This document shows positions 18,096 through 27,106 of a stretch of DNA of 64,000 bases, piece after piece; position 1 is the stretch's first letter, and every line of letters starts with the position of its first letter. The stretch is from CAYWQB01 sp964460785 (lineage in GTDB: Bacteria > Chlamydiota > Chlamydiia > Chlamydiales > CAYWQB01), in the NCBI GenBank assembly GCA_964460785.1, contig CAYWQB010000002.1, positions 1 to 64,000 of the forward strand. The letters run 5' to 3'. The notes below the pieces were generated by a model. It saw only the letters and a list, made by a program, of their open reading frames with translations, had not been told where the DNA came from and searched no databases. The position numbers and the translations under genes are program-made.

Positions 18096-19283
18096 TTAAA
18101 TGACTCCCATTTCTCGTCCAACTTTTGCAAAAGCCTCGATCACCTCTTCCACTTGTTGTGGAGTATGTGCAGCAGACATTTGCGTACGAATTCTAGCTTG
18201 TCCTTTCGGAACAACAGGATAGGAAAATCCAATCACATACACTCCCTCCTCAAGCATTCTCTTAGCCATCTCTTGTGCAACTTTTGCATCCCCTAACATA
18301 ACAGGGATAATTGGATGGTTACCGGGAACTAGCTCGAAGCCAAGAGCTGTCATTTTCTTGCGGAAAAGAGCACTATTTTCTTGGAGGCGCTTCCGCATAT
18401 CTTGATCTTGCTCGATCAGGTCTAAGACTTTAATCGAGGTGGCTGCAATCACAGGAGCTAATGTGTTGGAGAATAGATAAGGTCGAGAGCGCTGACGCAA
18501 GAAGTCAACAATTTCCTTACGCGCTGCAGTATAACCTCCAGATGCTCCTCCTAAAGCTTTTCCTAAAGTACCAGTGATGATATCCACCCGCCCCATGACA
18601 TCACAATACTCATGAGTGCCTCGGCCATTTTCTCCCATAAAGCCAACAGCATGGGAGTCATCTACCATCACAAGGGCATCATAACGGTCTGCAAGATCAC
18701 AGACGGCTTGCAGGTTAGCAATGATCCCATCCATAGAAAAGACTCCATCTGTCACAATAAGCCTAAAACGCGCATCTTGAGCTTCCTGCAGCTTGCTTTC
18801 TAAGTCTTGCATATCATTGTTTGCATAGCGAAAGCGCTTTGCTTTACAAAGACGCACGCCATCAATGATGCTTGCATGATTCAAGGCATCACTAATCACT
18901 GCATCTTCTGGACCTAGTAAGGTTTCAAAAAGCCCTCCATTTGCATCAAAGCAGGAAGAGTAAAGGATTGTATCTTCCATCCCTAAAAAGGCACTTAGGC
19001 GATTTTCTAACTCTTTATGCACCGTCTGCGTCCCGCAAATAAAACGGACAGATGCCATGCCATAACCAAACTGATCTAAAGCTCTCTTCGCTTCTTCGAT
19101 CAGTGCCGGGTGGTCAGCCAACCCTAAGTAGTTATTCGCACAGAAATTTAACACATCGGCTCCATTCTGCACCTTGATCTGAGCTTTTTGGTGCGAAGAG
19201 ATCACTCGTTCAGGCTTTTCAAGCCCTGCGGCCTTAATCTCATTTAACTCTTGGCTTAGGTGCTTTAGAATGGAACGACTCAT
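18096..19283 (-). CDS. kbl: Glycine C-acetyltransferase (2-amino-3-ketobutyrate CoA ligase)
   Basis: A 395-residue PLP enzyme of the alpha-oxoamine synthase family. The PLP lysine lies in TGTLGKALGGASGG. Other family segments are FCANNYLGLADHP, the HASIIDGVRL segment and VDDSHAVGFMGENGRGTHE. It splits aminoketobutyrate with CoA to glycine and acetyl-CoA. With tdh it turns threonine into glycine and acetyl-CoA, a possible carbon route alongside the nearby acs. 8-amino-7-oxononanoate synthase is related, but the adjacent tdh decides the call. Confidence 0.97.
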   Translation of the reverse strand: MSRSILKHLSQELNEIKAAGLEKPERVISSHQKAQIKVQNGADVLNFCANNYLGLADHPALIEEAKRALDQFGYGMASVRFICGTQTVHKELENRLSAFLGMEDTILYSSCFDANGGLFETLLGPEDAVISDALNHASIIDGVRLCKAKRFRYANNDMQDLESKLQEAQDARFRLIVTDGVFSMDGIIANLQAVCDLADRYDALVMVDDSHAVGFMGENGRGTHEYCDVMGRVDIITGTLGKALGGASGGYTAARKEIVDFLRQRSRPYLFSNTLAPVIAATSIKVLDLIEQDQDMRKRLQENSALFRKKMTALGFELVPGNHPIIPVMLGDAKVAQEMAKRMLEEGVYVIGFSYPVVPKGQARIRTQMSAAHTPQQVEEVIEAFAKVGREMGVI

Positions 19284-19371
19284 GCTTTATTTCTCTTCTG
19301 TTAGTTGAAATAGAAAAGATTATACTCCATTCACAAATAACATTCTTTAAAAATGTGGCAGCTCTTTTTAC

Positions 19372-19399
19372 TTGTTTTTTATTAATTTAATGTTAATAT
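19372..19399 (+). promoter_or_regulatory. Possible promoter of the candidate Inc gene
   Basis: TTGTTT (19372-19377) and TAATAT (19394-19399) lie 16 bases apart in a very AT-rich stretch, about 35 bases before the ATG at 19435. Many alternative -10 matches exist in this stretch, so confidence is low. Confidence 0.3.
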
Positions 19400-19434
19400 T
19401 TATCATTTCTTAATAAAAAAACAACGAGTCGACC

Positions 19435-20280
19435 ATGACAGCACCTATTCAAGATTCTTCTTATATTGACCAAGCTGGAACCTTTCTTCACGAACAACTA
19501 GATCGAATGATCTCCGTATCAAAAAACATAGAGCAAGAACTTTTACAGGCAAATAACACTGCAGACTATTTGACTCTTGGAGCAAAAGTGATAGCGATTC
19601 CGATCAGTGCAGCAGCCCCCCTGAAAAGCTATCTTGCTATTCAGGGAGCAGATAAGGTCTCCAACCTATTTACTAAGCGTTATCCTAATGCTACGAAAGA
19701 ATCTCTCCCGCTCTCATTTGTAGAAATGACTCCGGCTGAAATTGCTGTATGGACAACCCAGTCGGGAACGCACTATGTAAGGCAAGCTGTTGTTGATGCC
19801 TCTATGAGTTCTCTGGACCAAAGCATTTCTTGGGATAAAGCATATTTAGTTCCTGTAGGGTTAGGAGCTGGTTACCTGCTCATGAAAGCCACAACAAAAG
19901 CCTGCATGGCGATTGGCCTAGTCTCTCTAGCTTATGACCTCTATACCAATAAAGAGGCCCTTTTAGACTCTCCGCATATAAAAGAGTTAACAGCTCTTAA
20001 GGATAAGCCCATCAAGGAGACATTTGGTAAAATTGCCAACCAAACAAGTGAAAAAATACAGTCTGTCACAAAGAATTGGCAAGACCTATCAACAGAATGG
20101 CAAGTGGGAATCGCTGCAGCTGGAGTTTCTTCAGCAATAGGATTATTCTTAGCCCGGGGCTTGATTCGTGATGCATCTTATAAGGTTGGTCAAACCGCTT
20201 GGATAGCTCTCACAGTAGCGACAACATTAAAAGCTGCAGAATTTCTCTTTCCAGAAAAGGCCATTAAGCCCACAGTTTAA
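19435..20280 (+). CDS. Hypothetical membrane protein, candidate inclusion membrane (Inc-like) protein
   Basis: A 281-residue protein of no recognised family and without an N-terminal signal peptide. Two closely spaced hydrophobic segments at about 137-172 (YLVPVGLGAGYLLM, a short basic turn, then CMAIGLVSLAYDLY) form a bilobed hydrophobic domain of the kind that defines chlamydial Inc proteins. Further hydrophobic stretches occur at 46-62, 223-242 and near the C-terminus. It may instead be an ordinary four-span membrane protein. The gene stands alone between divergent kbl and the convergent CBS gene, with a 17-base overlap at its end. Confidence 0.55.
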   Translation: MTAPIQDSSYIDQAGTFLHEQLDRMISVSKNIEQELLQANNTADYLTLGAKVIAIPISAAAPLKSYLAIQGADKVSNLFTKRYPNATKESLPLSFVEMTPAEIAVWTTQSGTHYVRQAVVDASMSSLDQSISWDKAYLVPVGLGAGYLLMKATTKACMAIGLVSLAYDLYTNKEALLDSPHIKELTALKDKPIKETFGKIANQTSEKIQSVTKNWQDLSTEWQVGIAAAGVSSAIGLFLARGLIRDASYKVGQTAWIALTVATTLKAAEFLFPEKAIKPTV

Positions 20281-20890
20281 GGGGAGCATGCCGGACAAGT
20301 GCCTTGAGGATATCTCTTCGGGTCACAATCCCTACAAGAGACCCCTCTTCGTTAATGACGGGCATTGCACTAATATGCTCATCAAACATCACGGAGGCGA
20401 CGCGACGGATGGATGTAGAAGGAAGTGCTGAAATCACATTGGATTTCATGAAGGAATCAATCGGTGGATTAACCTCTGTAGAGTCTTTATTCTTACTCTG
20501 GAGCTGTGCTTGTAATAAGTCTTTTTCAGAAATGATCCCTACAAGTTCTTTCTCTTCTGAAAGAATGGGGATATGTGAAACGTTCTTATTTGTAACAAGC
20601 TCTCGAGCATCTGTTAATCGGTGACTCGGTTGCAGAGTATAGACAGGAGAGACCATGACTTGCTCCACTACAATACTTTCTCTTTTTTGGTGTGAGACAG
20701 ACTTTTTCAATTTTTGATAGACTGCTGAGTCTTGAGACTCTTTTTTTCTATCTTGCTCAGCCATTTCCCAAGCTCGTCTTTCTGAGTCTTTCTTTTCATC
20801 TCGCTGAATGGGGCGCACGGCGCCTGGCGCTGTAATTGGTATGGGTCGGTATGCATTCCCAACACCATTTGGTCCCCATACTGTAAACAT
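20264..20890 (-). CDS. Tandem CBS-domain protein
   Basis: A 208-residue protein with an N-terminal polar region (1-70, rich in Lys, Arg, Glu and Gln) and two CBS domains (about 78-135 and 148-205). Their typical strands are seen in VSHIPILSEEKELVGIISEKDLL and in ISAMPVINEEGSLVGIVTRRDIL. Paired CBS domains bind adenine nucleotides and act as energy or ligand sensors. No enzymatic or channel domain is attached. AGGGGGTAGGCGA gives a strong binding site, and the start lies four bases after the ABC-F stop, so the two genes form an operon. Confidence 0.85.
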   Translation of the reverse strand: MFTVWGPNGVGNAYRPIPITAPGAVRPIQRDEKKDSERRAWEMAEQDRKKESQDSAVYQKLKKSVSHQKRESIVVEQVMVSPVYTLQPSHRLTDARELVTNKNVSHIPILSEEKELVGIISEKDLLQAQLQSKNKDSTEVNPPIDSFMKSNVISALPSTSIRRVASVMFDEHISAMPVINEEGSLVGIVTRRDILKALVRHAPLKLWA

Positions 20891-20894
20891 TCGC

Positions 20895-22667
20895 CTACCC
20901 CCTCTGCTCTACCCCCTGTAGCTTTTGTTCTGCAGTCTCTAGCTGTTCATACAAAAGGTTTAGGTGGTTTTCTAACTCATCAATTTCTTGCGTTACTGCT
21001 TGTGAGCCTTCAATATCTTGGTTGTATAAACAGCTTAACCTTTTTTCTTCCAACTTTTCTCTTTTTATTTCAGAAGTTGAAGCTTCTTTTTCTATTGATC
21101 GGATTTCTTGCCTTAATTGTTTAATTTGTTCACGGTCAATTACTTTCTTCTTCGGTTTTGCTTCTTTACAAGGTTTCTGCTCCTCAAAAAAGTCTGGATG
21201 CATCAGCAAAAAGCGTTCAAAGTCTCCCTCAAAAGAGATAATGCCGTTTTCTGTAAAGATAAGTAACCGGTCAAATGATATACTTTTTAGTACATGTTCA
21301 TTGTGACTCACGAGGACAAGGGTCCCCGGATACTCTTCTATTGCCTCGATTAAGCTCTCTACTGAATCAAGATCTAAATGGTTAGTGGGCTCATCAAGCA
21401 TCACTAGGTTTGCTGGGCGAGCAATAGCTTGCCCTAGTAACACGCGGCTTTTTTCTCCTCCTGATAAGACATGAATGGGCTTATCTGCTAAAGCCCCACT
21501 AAAAAGCATCAACCCACAAATCTGACGCACCTCTGTCTCATCAAGGGAGGGATTTGCTTCTGCAATTGCTTCTACAATAGTTGCTCGCTCAGATAAGCTG
21601 CTCCGCATTTCTTGGAGAAAAAGGCTAAGGCGAACCTCTTCGGAAAGATGTCGATCTCCTGTTTGAGGGGTCAGGTCTCCACACAAAAGGCGCAAAAGAG
21701 TACTTTTTCCTTTTCCGTTTTTCCCAATGATGGCTACTTTTTCACCCTTAAACAACTCAAAGGAGAACGCCTTTATGAGGGAATCTTCTTTGAAGCCAAA
21801 GGTAAGGTTTTTTACCGATAGCATTCTTTTCCCTCTAAATAGGGAATAAGGGAAGCGAAAAGCCCAATCTCCTTGGGCTGAGAGTTTCTCTAAGGAAGGT
21901 AGTTTATTTATAGCCTTAATCCTAGCTTGTGCTTGAGCCGCTTTTGTAGCTTTCGCTCCAAATCGATCAACAAACTTTTGCAAGTGAGCCTTTTTCTTTT
22001 CGATATTCACACGAGTGCGCTCATGAAGCTCTTCTTGTTGCGCAACAAATTGATAAATAGCTTCGGTATTTCCCTGCTGTCTATACGCCTCTCCTCTATG
22101 CAACATGATCATTGAGTTGCATACAGAGTCTAAAAATGAGCGGTCATGAGAAATCATTAAAATTTCGCCCTTCCACTCTCTGAGCATACTCTCCAACCAT
22201 CGTATAGAGGGCAAGTCAAGAAAGTTTGTTGGTTCGTCAAGCAATAGCATCTGAGGTTTTGAGACAAGAAGTTTAGCGAGCTCAACGCGTAACTGAAAGC
22301 CACTTGAAAGACTTGTCGGATTTTGCTCCATTTGCTCTTTGGAAAACCCCAACCCTTCTAATACTTGCTCCACTTCATGGTGTGCATAACGGTCGATCAA
22401 GGGCAAGCCCAGAGCTGCTTCCTGTAGGGCCGTTGACTCAGAAAAGGAAAAGTGTTGGGAGAGGTATCCACAACAATAATTGCGAGGGTAAAGGATAGAC
22501 CCTTCATCAGGTGCTTCCTGCCCCATAATCATTTTTAAGAGTGTTGTTTTCCCTGTCCCATTTTTACCTAAGAGTCCTGCTTTTTCCCCAGATTCAAGGC
22601 TAAAATTGACATTGTGAAAAAGGTTTTGAGAACCAAAAGACTTACTAATTCCCTGGATTTGCAACAT
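20895..22667 (-). CDS. ABC-F family ATPase (translation factor / resistance type)
   Basis: A 590-residue soluble protein with two ABC cassettes and no membrane domain. The Walker A motifs are GKNGTGKTT (about 35-43) and GKNGKGKST (about 315-323). Both Walker B motifs read LDEPTN. The linker between the cassettes (about 210-275) is the charged P-site tRNA interaction motif region, and the C-terminus (about 500-590) is coiled coil as in Uup-type proteins. ABC-F proteins act on the ribosome; the subfamily is not certain, with Uup/YfmR-like the best guess. Confidence 0.9.
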   Translation of the reverse strand: MLQIQGISKSFGSQNLFHNVNFSLESGEKAGLLGKNGTGKTTLLKMIMGQEAPDEGSILYPRNYCCGYLSQHFSFSESTALQEAALGLPLIDRYAHHEVEQVLEGLGFSKEQMEQNPTSLSSGFQLRVELAKLLVSKPQMLLLDEPTNFLDLPSIRWLESMLREWKGEILMISHDRSFLDSVCNSMIMLHRGEAYRQQGNTEAIYQFVAQQEELHERTRVNIEKKKAHLQKFVDRFGAKATKAAQAQARIKAINKLPSLEKLSAQGDWAFRFPYSLFRGKRMLSVKNLTFGFKEDSLIKAFSFELFKGEKVAIIGKNGKGKSTLLRLLCGDLTPQTGDRHLSEEVRLSLFLQEMRSSLSERATIVEAIAEANPSLDETEVRQICGLMLFSGALADKPIHVLSGGEKSRVLLGQAIARPANLVMLDEPTNHLDLDSVESLIEAIEEYPGTLVLVSHNEHVLKSISFDRLLIFTENGIISFEGDFERFLLMHPDFFEEQKPCKEAKPKKKVIDREQIKQLRQEIRSIEKEASTSEIKREKLEEKRLSCLYNQDIEGSQAVTQEIDELENHLNLLYEQLETAEQKLQGVEQRG

Positions 22668-22715
22668 AAGAGACTTCTAAATGGTATGGGGTTCATAGAG
22701 GGCAAGAGACAAACT

Positions 22716-22745
22716 ATTATAGTCCGGATTGATCTGCCATCTCAA
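22716..22745 (-). promoter_or_regulatory. Promoter of the ABC-F/CBS operon
   Basis: TTGAGA (22745-22740) and TATAAT (22721-22716) are separated by 18 bases, upstream of the ATG at 22667. They sit in the gap between the divergent ABC-F and acs genes. Confidence 0.45.
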
Positions 22746-22817
22746 CAGAAAAAACTCTTGCTTCTGAGGCCTCTATTCTTGTGTAATAAACACTTAAAAA
22801 GATTTTATAGGCCTCTT

Positions 22818-24770
22818 ATGACCCTCTCTCCTATCGATCACCTCCTTCATAGTGAAGAAGCAATTCTTGCCCCCAAATCTTTTCGATCTTCTTCCAACCT
22901 CTCAGAAAAGGAGTGGCAATACCAACTCAGCCTATCTCCAGAGCTCTTCTGGAGTCAGCAGGCCCAAAATATTGACTGGTTCACCCCTTACAATCAAGTT
23001 CTCGACTGGCAGCCTCCCCTCTCTAGCTGGTTTTTGGGCGGCAAACTCAACCTTTCCTATAACTGTTTAGACCGACACCTGGATTCGATAGGAGAACAAA
23101 CAGCTCTAATTTGGGAGTCTGAGCCAGGTGAAGTGTGCAAGATGAGCTATCTAGAGCTCTATATGGAAGTCTGCAAACTTGCCAATGGCTTGCACGCTCT
23201 CGGCATCAAAAAAGGTGACCGTGTAGGCATCTATATGCCCTTAATGCCTGAAGCAATTATCGCAATGCAAGCCTGTGCACGCATTGGAGCAATACACAGC
23301 GTGGTCTTTGCTGGTTTTTCTGCACAAGCTCTACGCGATCGAGTACATGATGCTGGTTGTAGTCTGCTAATTACAGCAGATGGCTTGATGCGCAATGGCA
23401 AGCAAGTTGCTCTGAAGGAGACCTGTGACCAAGCTTTAGCCACGATAAAAAGTGTAAAGCACTGCCTGGTATTCAAGAGACTTGGGATCAACTGCCCAAT
23501 GCAAAACCCAAGAGATATCTGGGCTGATACGCTTTTAGCAAAGCAAGAAAGTCACTGCCCTGCTGAGGCTATGGATAGTGAAGACCCTCTTTTCATCCTT
23601 TATACTTCTGGAACTACTGGCAAGCCTAAAGGGATTGTACATACACAGGGAGGCTATGCAGTTGCAGCCTATAGCACAACGAAGTATGTATTCGACCCAT
23701 CTCCCAATGACATTTTTTGGTGTACAGCTGATGTGGGTTGGATTACAGGTCACACCTATGTAGCCTATGGCCCTCTGCTCAATGGTATGACACAAGTTCT
23801 TTACGAAGGAGGCCCCTTATACCCATCGCCAAGCCGCTTTTGGGAGATTATTGATCGCCACCAAGTATCGACTCTTTATACAGCCCCAACAGCGATTCGT
23901 TCATTTATGCGCTATGGATCTAGTTATCCTCAAAAGGCAGATTTATCCTCTTTGCGATTATTAGGCTCTGTAGGAGAGCCCCTAAACCCTGAGGCATGGC
24001 ACTGGTACTATAAGTTTGTTGGAAATAACCGCTGCCCAATTGTCGACACATGGTGGCAAACAGAAACGGGAGCAATTGTTTTATGTGACCACCCAGCCCA
24101 TGGGCGCCCCAAGCCTGGTTTTGTAGGGAAACCTCTTCCGGGGATGTCGATTGCACTACTTGATGATGAGGGCTGCTCTTTAGAGCCTGCTTCCACAGGT
24201 GGTTATATTGCTATCCAGCACCCCTGGCCCTCCATGGCACGAACAATTTGGGGTGATACGAATCGATTTAAACAAACATATTTTTCAAAGTGGAAAGACA
24301 CTTCTTATTTCGCTGGAGATAGTGCTTACTGTGATCAGGAGGGGCGCTTTCAAGTTTTAGGTCGTGTCGATGATGTTCTCAATGTTGCAGGGCACCGCAT
24401 TGGCACTATGGAAGTTGAATCCGCTCTTGTCGACCACCCAGCGGTAGCTGAAGCGGCCGTAGTCGGTAAAAAGTGTGACCTCAAGGGAGAAAGCATTGCT
24501 GCCTTTGTGACTCTAACAGAAGGAAACCTAGGTTCTGACAGCCTCATTCAAGAGCTTCAATCACATGTAGCTAATATTATTGGTAAAATTGCCAAGCCTG
24601 AAAGAATTCTCTTCACAAATTCTCTCCCTAAAACGCGATCTGGTAAAATTATGAGGCGCCTACTACGGGACTTACTTGAAGGGAGAAAAGCAGGCGATCA
24701 AACGACTCTTGCGGATCCTTCCTGCTTAGAGGCCTTAAAAGATGCTCTAGCAGAACAAACCACTGTATAA
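22818..24770 (+). CDS. acs: Acetyl-CoA synthetase
   Basis: A 650-residue AMP-forming ligase that activates acetate to acetyl-CoA. It has the P-loop-like YTSGTTGKPKG, the TADVGWITGHTY segment and DTWWQTETG of the active site, GRVDDVLNVAGHRIGT, and the catalytic C-terminal lysine in TRSGKIMRRLLRD. Starting at the ATG at 22818 gives the standard length and a standard N-terminus; the frame stays open 68 codons further upstream, but that part is basic and unlike the family. The Acs acetylation lysine environment (SGKIMRR) is intact. Confidence 0.95.
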   Translation: MTLSPIDHLLHSEEAILAPKSFRSSSNLSEKEWQYQLSLSPELFWSQQAQNIDWFTPYNQVLDWQPPLSSWFLGGKLNLSYNCLDRHLDSIGEQTALIWESEPGEVCKMSYLELYMEVCKLANGLHALGIKKGDRVGIYMPLMPEAIIAMQACARIGAIHSVVFAGFSAQALRDRVHDAGCSLLITADGLMRNGKQVALKETCDQALATIKSVKHCLVFKRLGINCPMQNPRDIWADTLLAKQESHCPAEAMDSEDPLFILYTSGTTGKPKGIVHTQGGYAVAAYSTTKYVFDPSPNDIFWCTADVGWITGHTYVAYGPLLNGMTQVLYEGGPLYPSPSRFWEIIDRHQVSTLYTAPTAIRSFMRYGSSYPQKADLSSLRLLGSVGEPLNPEAWHWYYKFVGNNRCPIVDTWWQTETGAIVLCDHPAHGRPKPGFVGKPLPGMSIALLDDEGCSLEPASTGGYIAIQHPWPSMARTIWGDTNRFKQTYFSKWKDTSYFAGDSAYCDQEGRFQVLGRVDDVLNVAGHRIGTMEVESALVDHPAVAEAAVVGKKCDLKGESIAAFVTLTEGNLGSDSLIQELQSHVANIIGKIAKPERILFTNSLPKTRSGKIMRRLLRDLLEGRKAGDQTTLADPSCLEALKDALAEQTTV

Positions 24771-24822
24771 TTGCTAAAAAATTAAGAAAATGTTAAGATT
24801 TTTCTTTTTCACAGAGGGTCTT

Positions 24823-25494
24823 ATGCATATTTCTTTACCTACACTACACCAGGATTTTGCTAACCTAGAAGACCACTTCAACTCTTTAGAAGAAAATGAC
24901 CTAGTTTTAGTAGATATTGATGATACCTTGCTAACTGCTAGTCGATCATATAAACAACTCAATCCCTTGAATGATACGCGAACAACAAAGGAGTATGACC
25001 ACTGCAAGCAAGTCGTCATTTTTGGAAATGAAGCTCGCGAGATTATTATTGGATCTGAGCTAGTGCCAACGAGTGAGCGTCTACTCCAGCTCATTGTAAA
25101 GGCGTCAAAAAAAGTTCCAGTACTTGCAATTACAGGCCGATACTTCTCTCAGTATAACCCAACCCTTTGCGATCTAAAAAGGTATGATATTCAAGTGTCT
25201 CAAACAAGCGCTCTAGCCAAAGCCATAAGTAAACAGAGAATCCCCTCTTCTGGGCGCAGATTTTCCAAAAATGGCATCCTTTTCACCCGAGACTATGCCT
25301 CAAACTCTCCTGATGATCTTTATGGAAAAGCTCATGTGACACGTGCAATCATTCCTCTTTTACAAAAGTACAATGTACGATCTATTACCCACTTAGATGA
25401 CAAGACAGAGAACCTCCATGCTGTAGAAAATGTAGCTAAGGAATTTGGAATTCTTTATCATGGAACACACTTAACTCTAGTCCATGACCTATAA
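24823..25494 (+). CDS. HAD-superfamily phosphatase, DUF2608 type
   Basis: A 223-residue HAD hydrolase. Motif I is LVDIDDTLL near residue 28, a second motif is LAITGRYFSQYN, and HLDDKTENL forms the acidic motif near the end. The DUF2608 family is common in Chlamydiae and Legionella and its substrate is unknown. The ATG at 24823 follows ACAGAGGGTCTT. Legionella and some chlamydial members carry signal peptides, but none is seen here. The stop overlaps the start of the next gene by one base (TAATG), indicating coupling with the beta-lactamase-like gene. Confidence 0.85.
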   Translation: MHISLPTLHQDFANLEDHFNSLEENDLVLVDIDDTLLTASRSYKQLNPLNDTRTTKEYDHCKQVVIFGNEAREIIIGSELVPTSERLLQLIVKASKKVPVLAITGRYFSQYNPTLCDLKRYDIQVSQTSALAKAISKQRIPSSGRRFSKNGILFTRDYASNSPDDLYGKAHVTRAIIPLLQKYNVRSITHLDDKTENLHAVENVAKEFGILYHGTHLTLVHDL

Positions 25495-26225
25495 TGCGCG
25501 CCTACTTTCTTGCCTGTTTTCTTCTTCTTTCATGTTTTGGACACACTGGGGAGAACTTTTTTTTAGTGAACGGCCAAACAGGTCAAGTGCTAGCTAGCCA
25601 CGGCAAGGCGGTCCATAAGCAAGTCACTCCTTGTTGCACATTTAACATAGCCCTTTCTTTAATTGGCTTTGAGGAAGAAGTCTTAAAAAGTGAAGAACTT
25701 CCACTTTGGCCTTATCAGGAAAGTTATTCTGCAGAGTATGCAATGTGGAGAGCCCCGCACTCCCCCACTTCTTGGATGAAGCACTCCTGCACCTGGTACT
25801 CTAAAAAATTAGCATGCGAGCTAGGTATAGATCGGCTAAAAGACTACCTCTCCAAGTTTAGGTATGGCAACCAGGATCTTTCTCAAGGACCTACGAAATT
25901 CTGGTTAAGTGGCAGTCTTAAAATTTCTCCTGTAGAGCAAGTCTCCTTTCTTCAAGACTTCTTAAACCACTCTCTTCCTCTTTCCTCATATAGCAAAGTG
26001 AAAACTCGAGAGATCTTACTAAGAGAAAAATGGGAAGACGGCTCCATACTTTATGGAAAAACTGGATTTGGCATCCCCAAGGGCAAGCCCTTAGGCTGGT
26101 TTGTTGGATGGCTTGAGCAGGGAGAGCAGCTTTTCATCTTTGCCTATAATAATGATGATGAAGACATGCGCCCTGAAAAAAGCGTCCCCCGAACTCGAGA
26201 ACTCTTACAGCTGGCAATTCAGTAA
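25494..26225 (+). CDS. Class D beta-lactamase-like protein with altered active site (CTFN)
   Basis: A 243-residue exported protein with a signal peptide (about 1-20). It aligns along its length with OXA-type class D beta-lactamases: the second-motif region TSWMKHSCTWYSKKL, the YGN motif in FRYGNQDLSQG, FWLSGSLKISPVEQVSFL, and the KTG motif in LYGKTGFGIP. The usual S-T-F-K nucleophile motif reads C48-T-F-N51 (TPCCTFNIALSLIGFE). The catalytic serine is thus Cys and the carbamylated lysine is Asn, and the valine of SxV is replaced (SCT). It is unlikely to be a normal serine beta-lactamase. It may be a binding protein, a thiol enzyme or a decaying gene, but the intact frame speaks against decay. 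Confidence 0.85.
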   Translation: MRAYFLACFLLLSCFGHTGENFFLVNGQTGQVLASHGKAVHKQVTPCCTFNIALSLIGFEEEVLKSEELPLWPYQESYSAEYAMWRAPHSPTSWMKHSCTWYSKKLACELGIDRLKDYLSKFRYGNQDLSQGPTKFWLSGSLKISPVEQVSFLQDFLNHSLPLSSYSKVKTREILLREKWEDGSILYGKTGFGIPKGKPLGWFVGWLEQGEQLFIFAYNNDDEDMRPEKSVPRTRELLQLAIQ

Positions 26226-26229
26226 ATGC

Positions 26230-26964
26230 CTACCCCAAGTACCCACCATCCACAACAAGGTCCCTGCCTGTAACAAAAGAAGCTTCCTCTGAAGCAAAAA
26301 AATAAATAGCTTCCCCCATCTCTTCTGGAGAAGCTGTGCGCTTCATAGGGCACCTTTCTAGCATTTCTTGCCAAACCTCTGGCCTTTGTTCACGGGTTGG
26401 CTGATTCAAATTTGTTTCAACCATTCCTGGACTAACGCTGTTCACTCGAATCTGATGCTTTGCAAGCTCTCTTGCCATACAGCGTGTAGCATAGATCAGA
26501 GCCGCTTTAGAAGTACAGTAAGCAATATTCCCTGGATTATATGCTCCTACAGACGCAACATTCACAATGGCCCCTGCTTGCTTCTTTTCAACTAAGTTTT
26601 GAGCAAAGCGCTGAGACAAATAAAGAGCTGCATAGAAGTTTGTATTCATCACCTTTTCAAATGCCTGAGGCTCAAAGTCTAAAAATCTCCCCAAGTTAAT
26701 GATGCCTGCATTATTCACAAGTACATCATAGCGCCCAAAAGCTTCTACTGTCTGACTAAGTAGCTTTTCTCTTCCTTGTGGGCAAGAGATATCAGCTTGA
26801 ACAGCAACCACATCGCTGCTACCAATATCTTGCAGAACCTTTTTAGCCTCTTCCTGATCAGAGTGATAATTTAAAACCACTTGGTAGCCTTTTTTGAGAA
26901 AGACTTTTCCTGTTCCCAAGCCGATACCTCGGATTCCACCTGTGATGATTGCAACTTTTTTCAT
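26230..26964 (-). CDS. Short-chain dehydrogenase/reductase (FabG-like)
   Basis: A 244-residue SDR. The cofactor motif is TGGIRGIGLGTG at the N-terminus, NNAG lies in LVNNAGIINLG, and the catalytic Ser-Tyr-Lys set is in VNVASVGAYNPGNIAYCTSKAA. VNSVSPGMVETNL and the C-terminal FVTGRDLVVDGGYLG complete the classic pattern. It reduces or oxidises a small carbonyl/alcohol substrate with NAD(P)H. It is not located in a fatty acid cluster, so FabG activity is not assumed. AAGGAAGG precedes the ATG. Convergent with the beta-lactamase-like gene. Confidence 0.88.
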   Translation of the reverse strand: MKKVAIITGGIRGIGLGTGKVFLKKGYQVVLNYHSDQEEAKKVLQDIGSSDVVAVQADISCPQGREKLLSQTVEAFGRYDVLVNNAGIINLGRFLDFEPQAFEKVMNTNFYAALYLSQRFAQNLVEKKQAGAIVNVASVGAYNPGNIAYCTSKAALIYATRCMARELAKHQIRVNSVSPGMVETNLNQPTREQRPEVWQEMLERCPMKRTASPEEMGEAIYFFASEEASFVTGRDLVVDGGYLG

Positions 26965-27106
26965 CCTTCCTTAGCCTATCTATCAGTCTCTGTCAGCTTG
27001 TATATGTCTCTGATATCAAACACTCAACAAATTTCTACACCATACTACTCAAAGCAGATCCTGGTGGCCATATTATTCGGATTTGTCGTAGAGACTAGAT
27101 CTTCAC

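Noticed and set aside
22614..22817. 68-codon N-terminal extension of acs
   Set aside because: It is basic, unlike AcsA, overlaps the start of the divergent ABC-F gene and its promoter, and the shorter form has the standard length.
26965..27106. Search for a partial copy of the ssrA 3' end as attL/attR of the 27-31 kb cassette
   Set aside because: No clear direct repeat of the tmRNA 3' end or an integrase gene was found by eye, so no attachment site is claimed.
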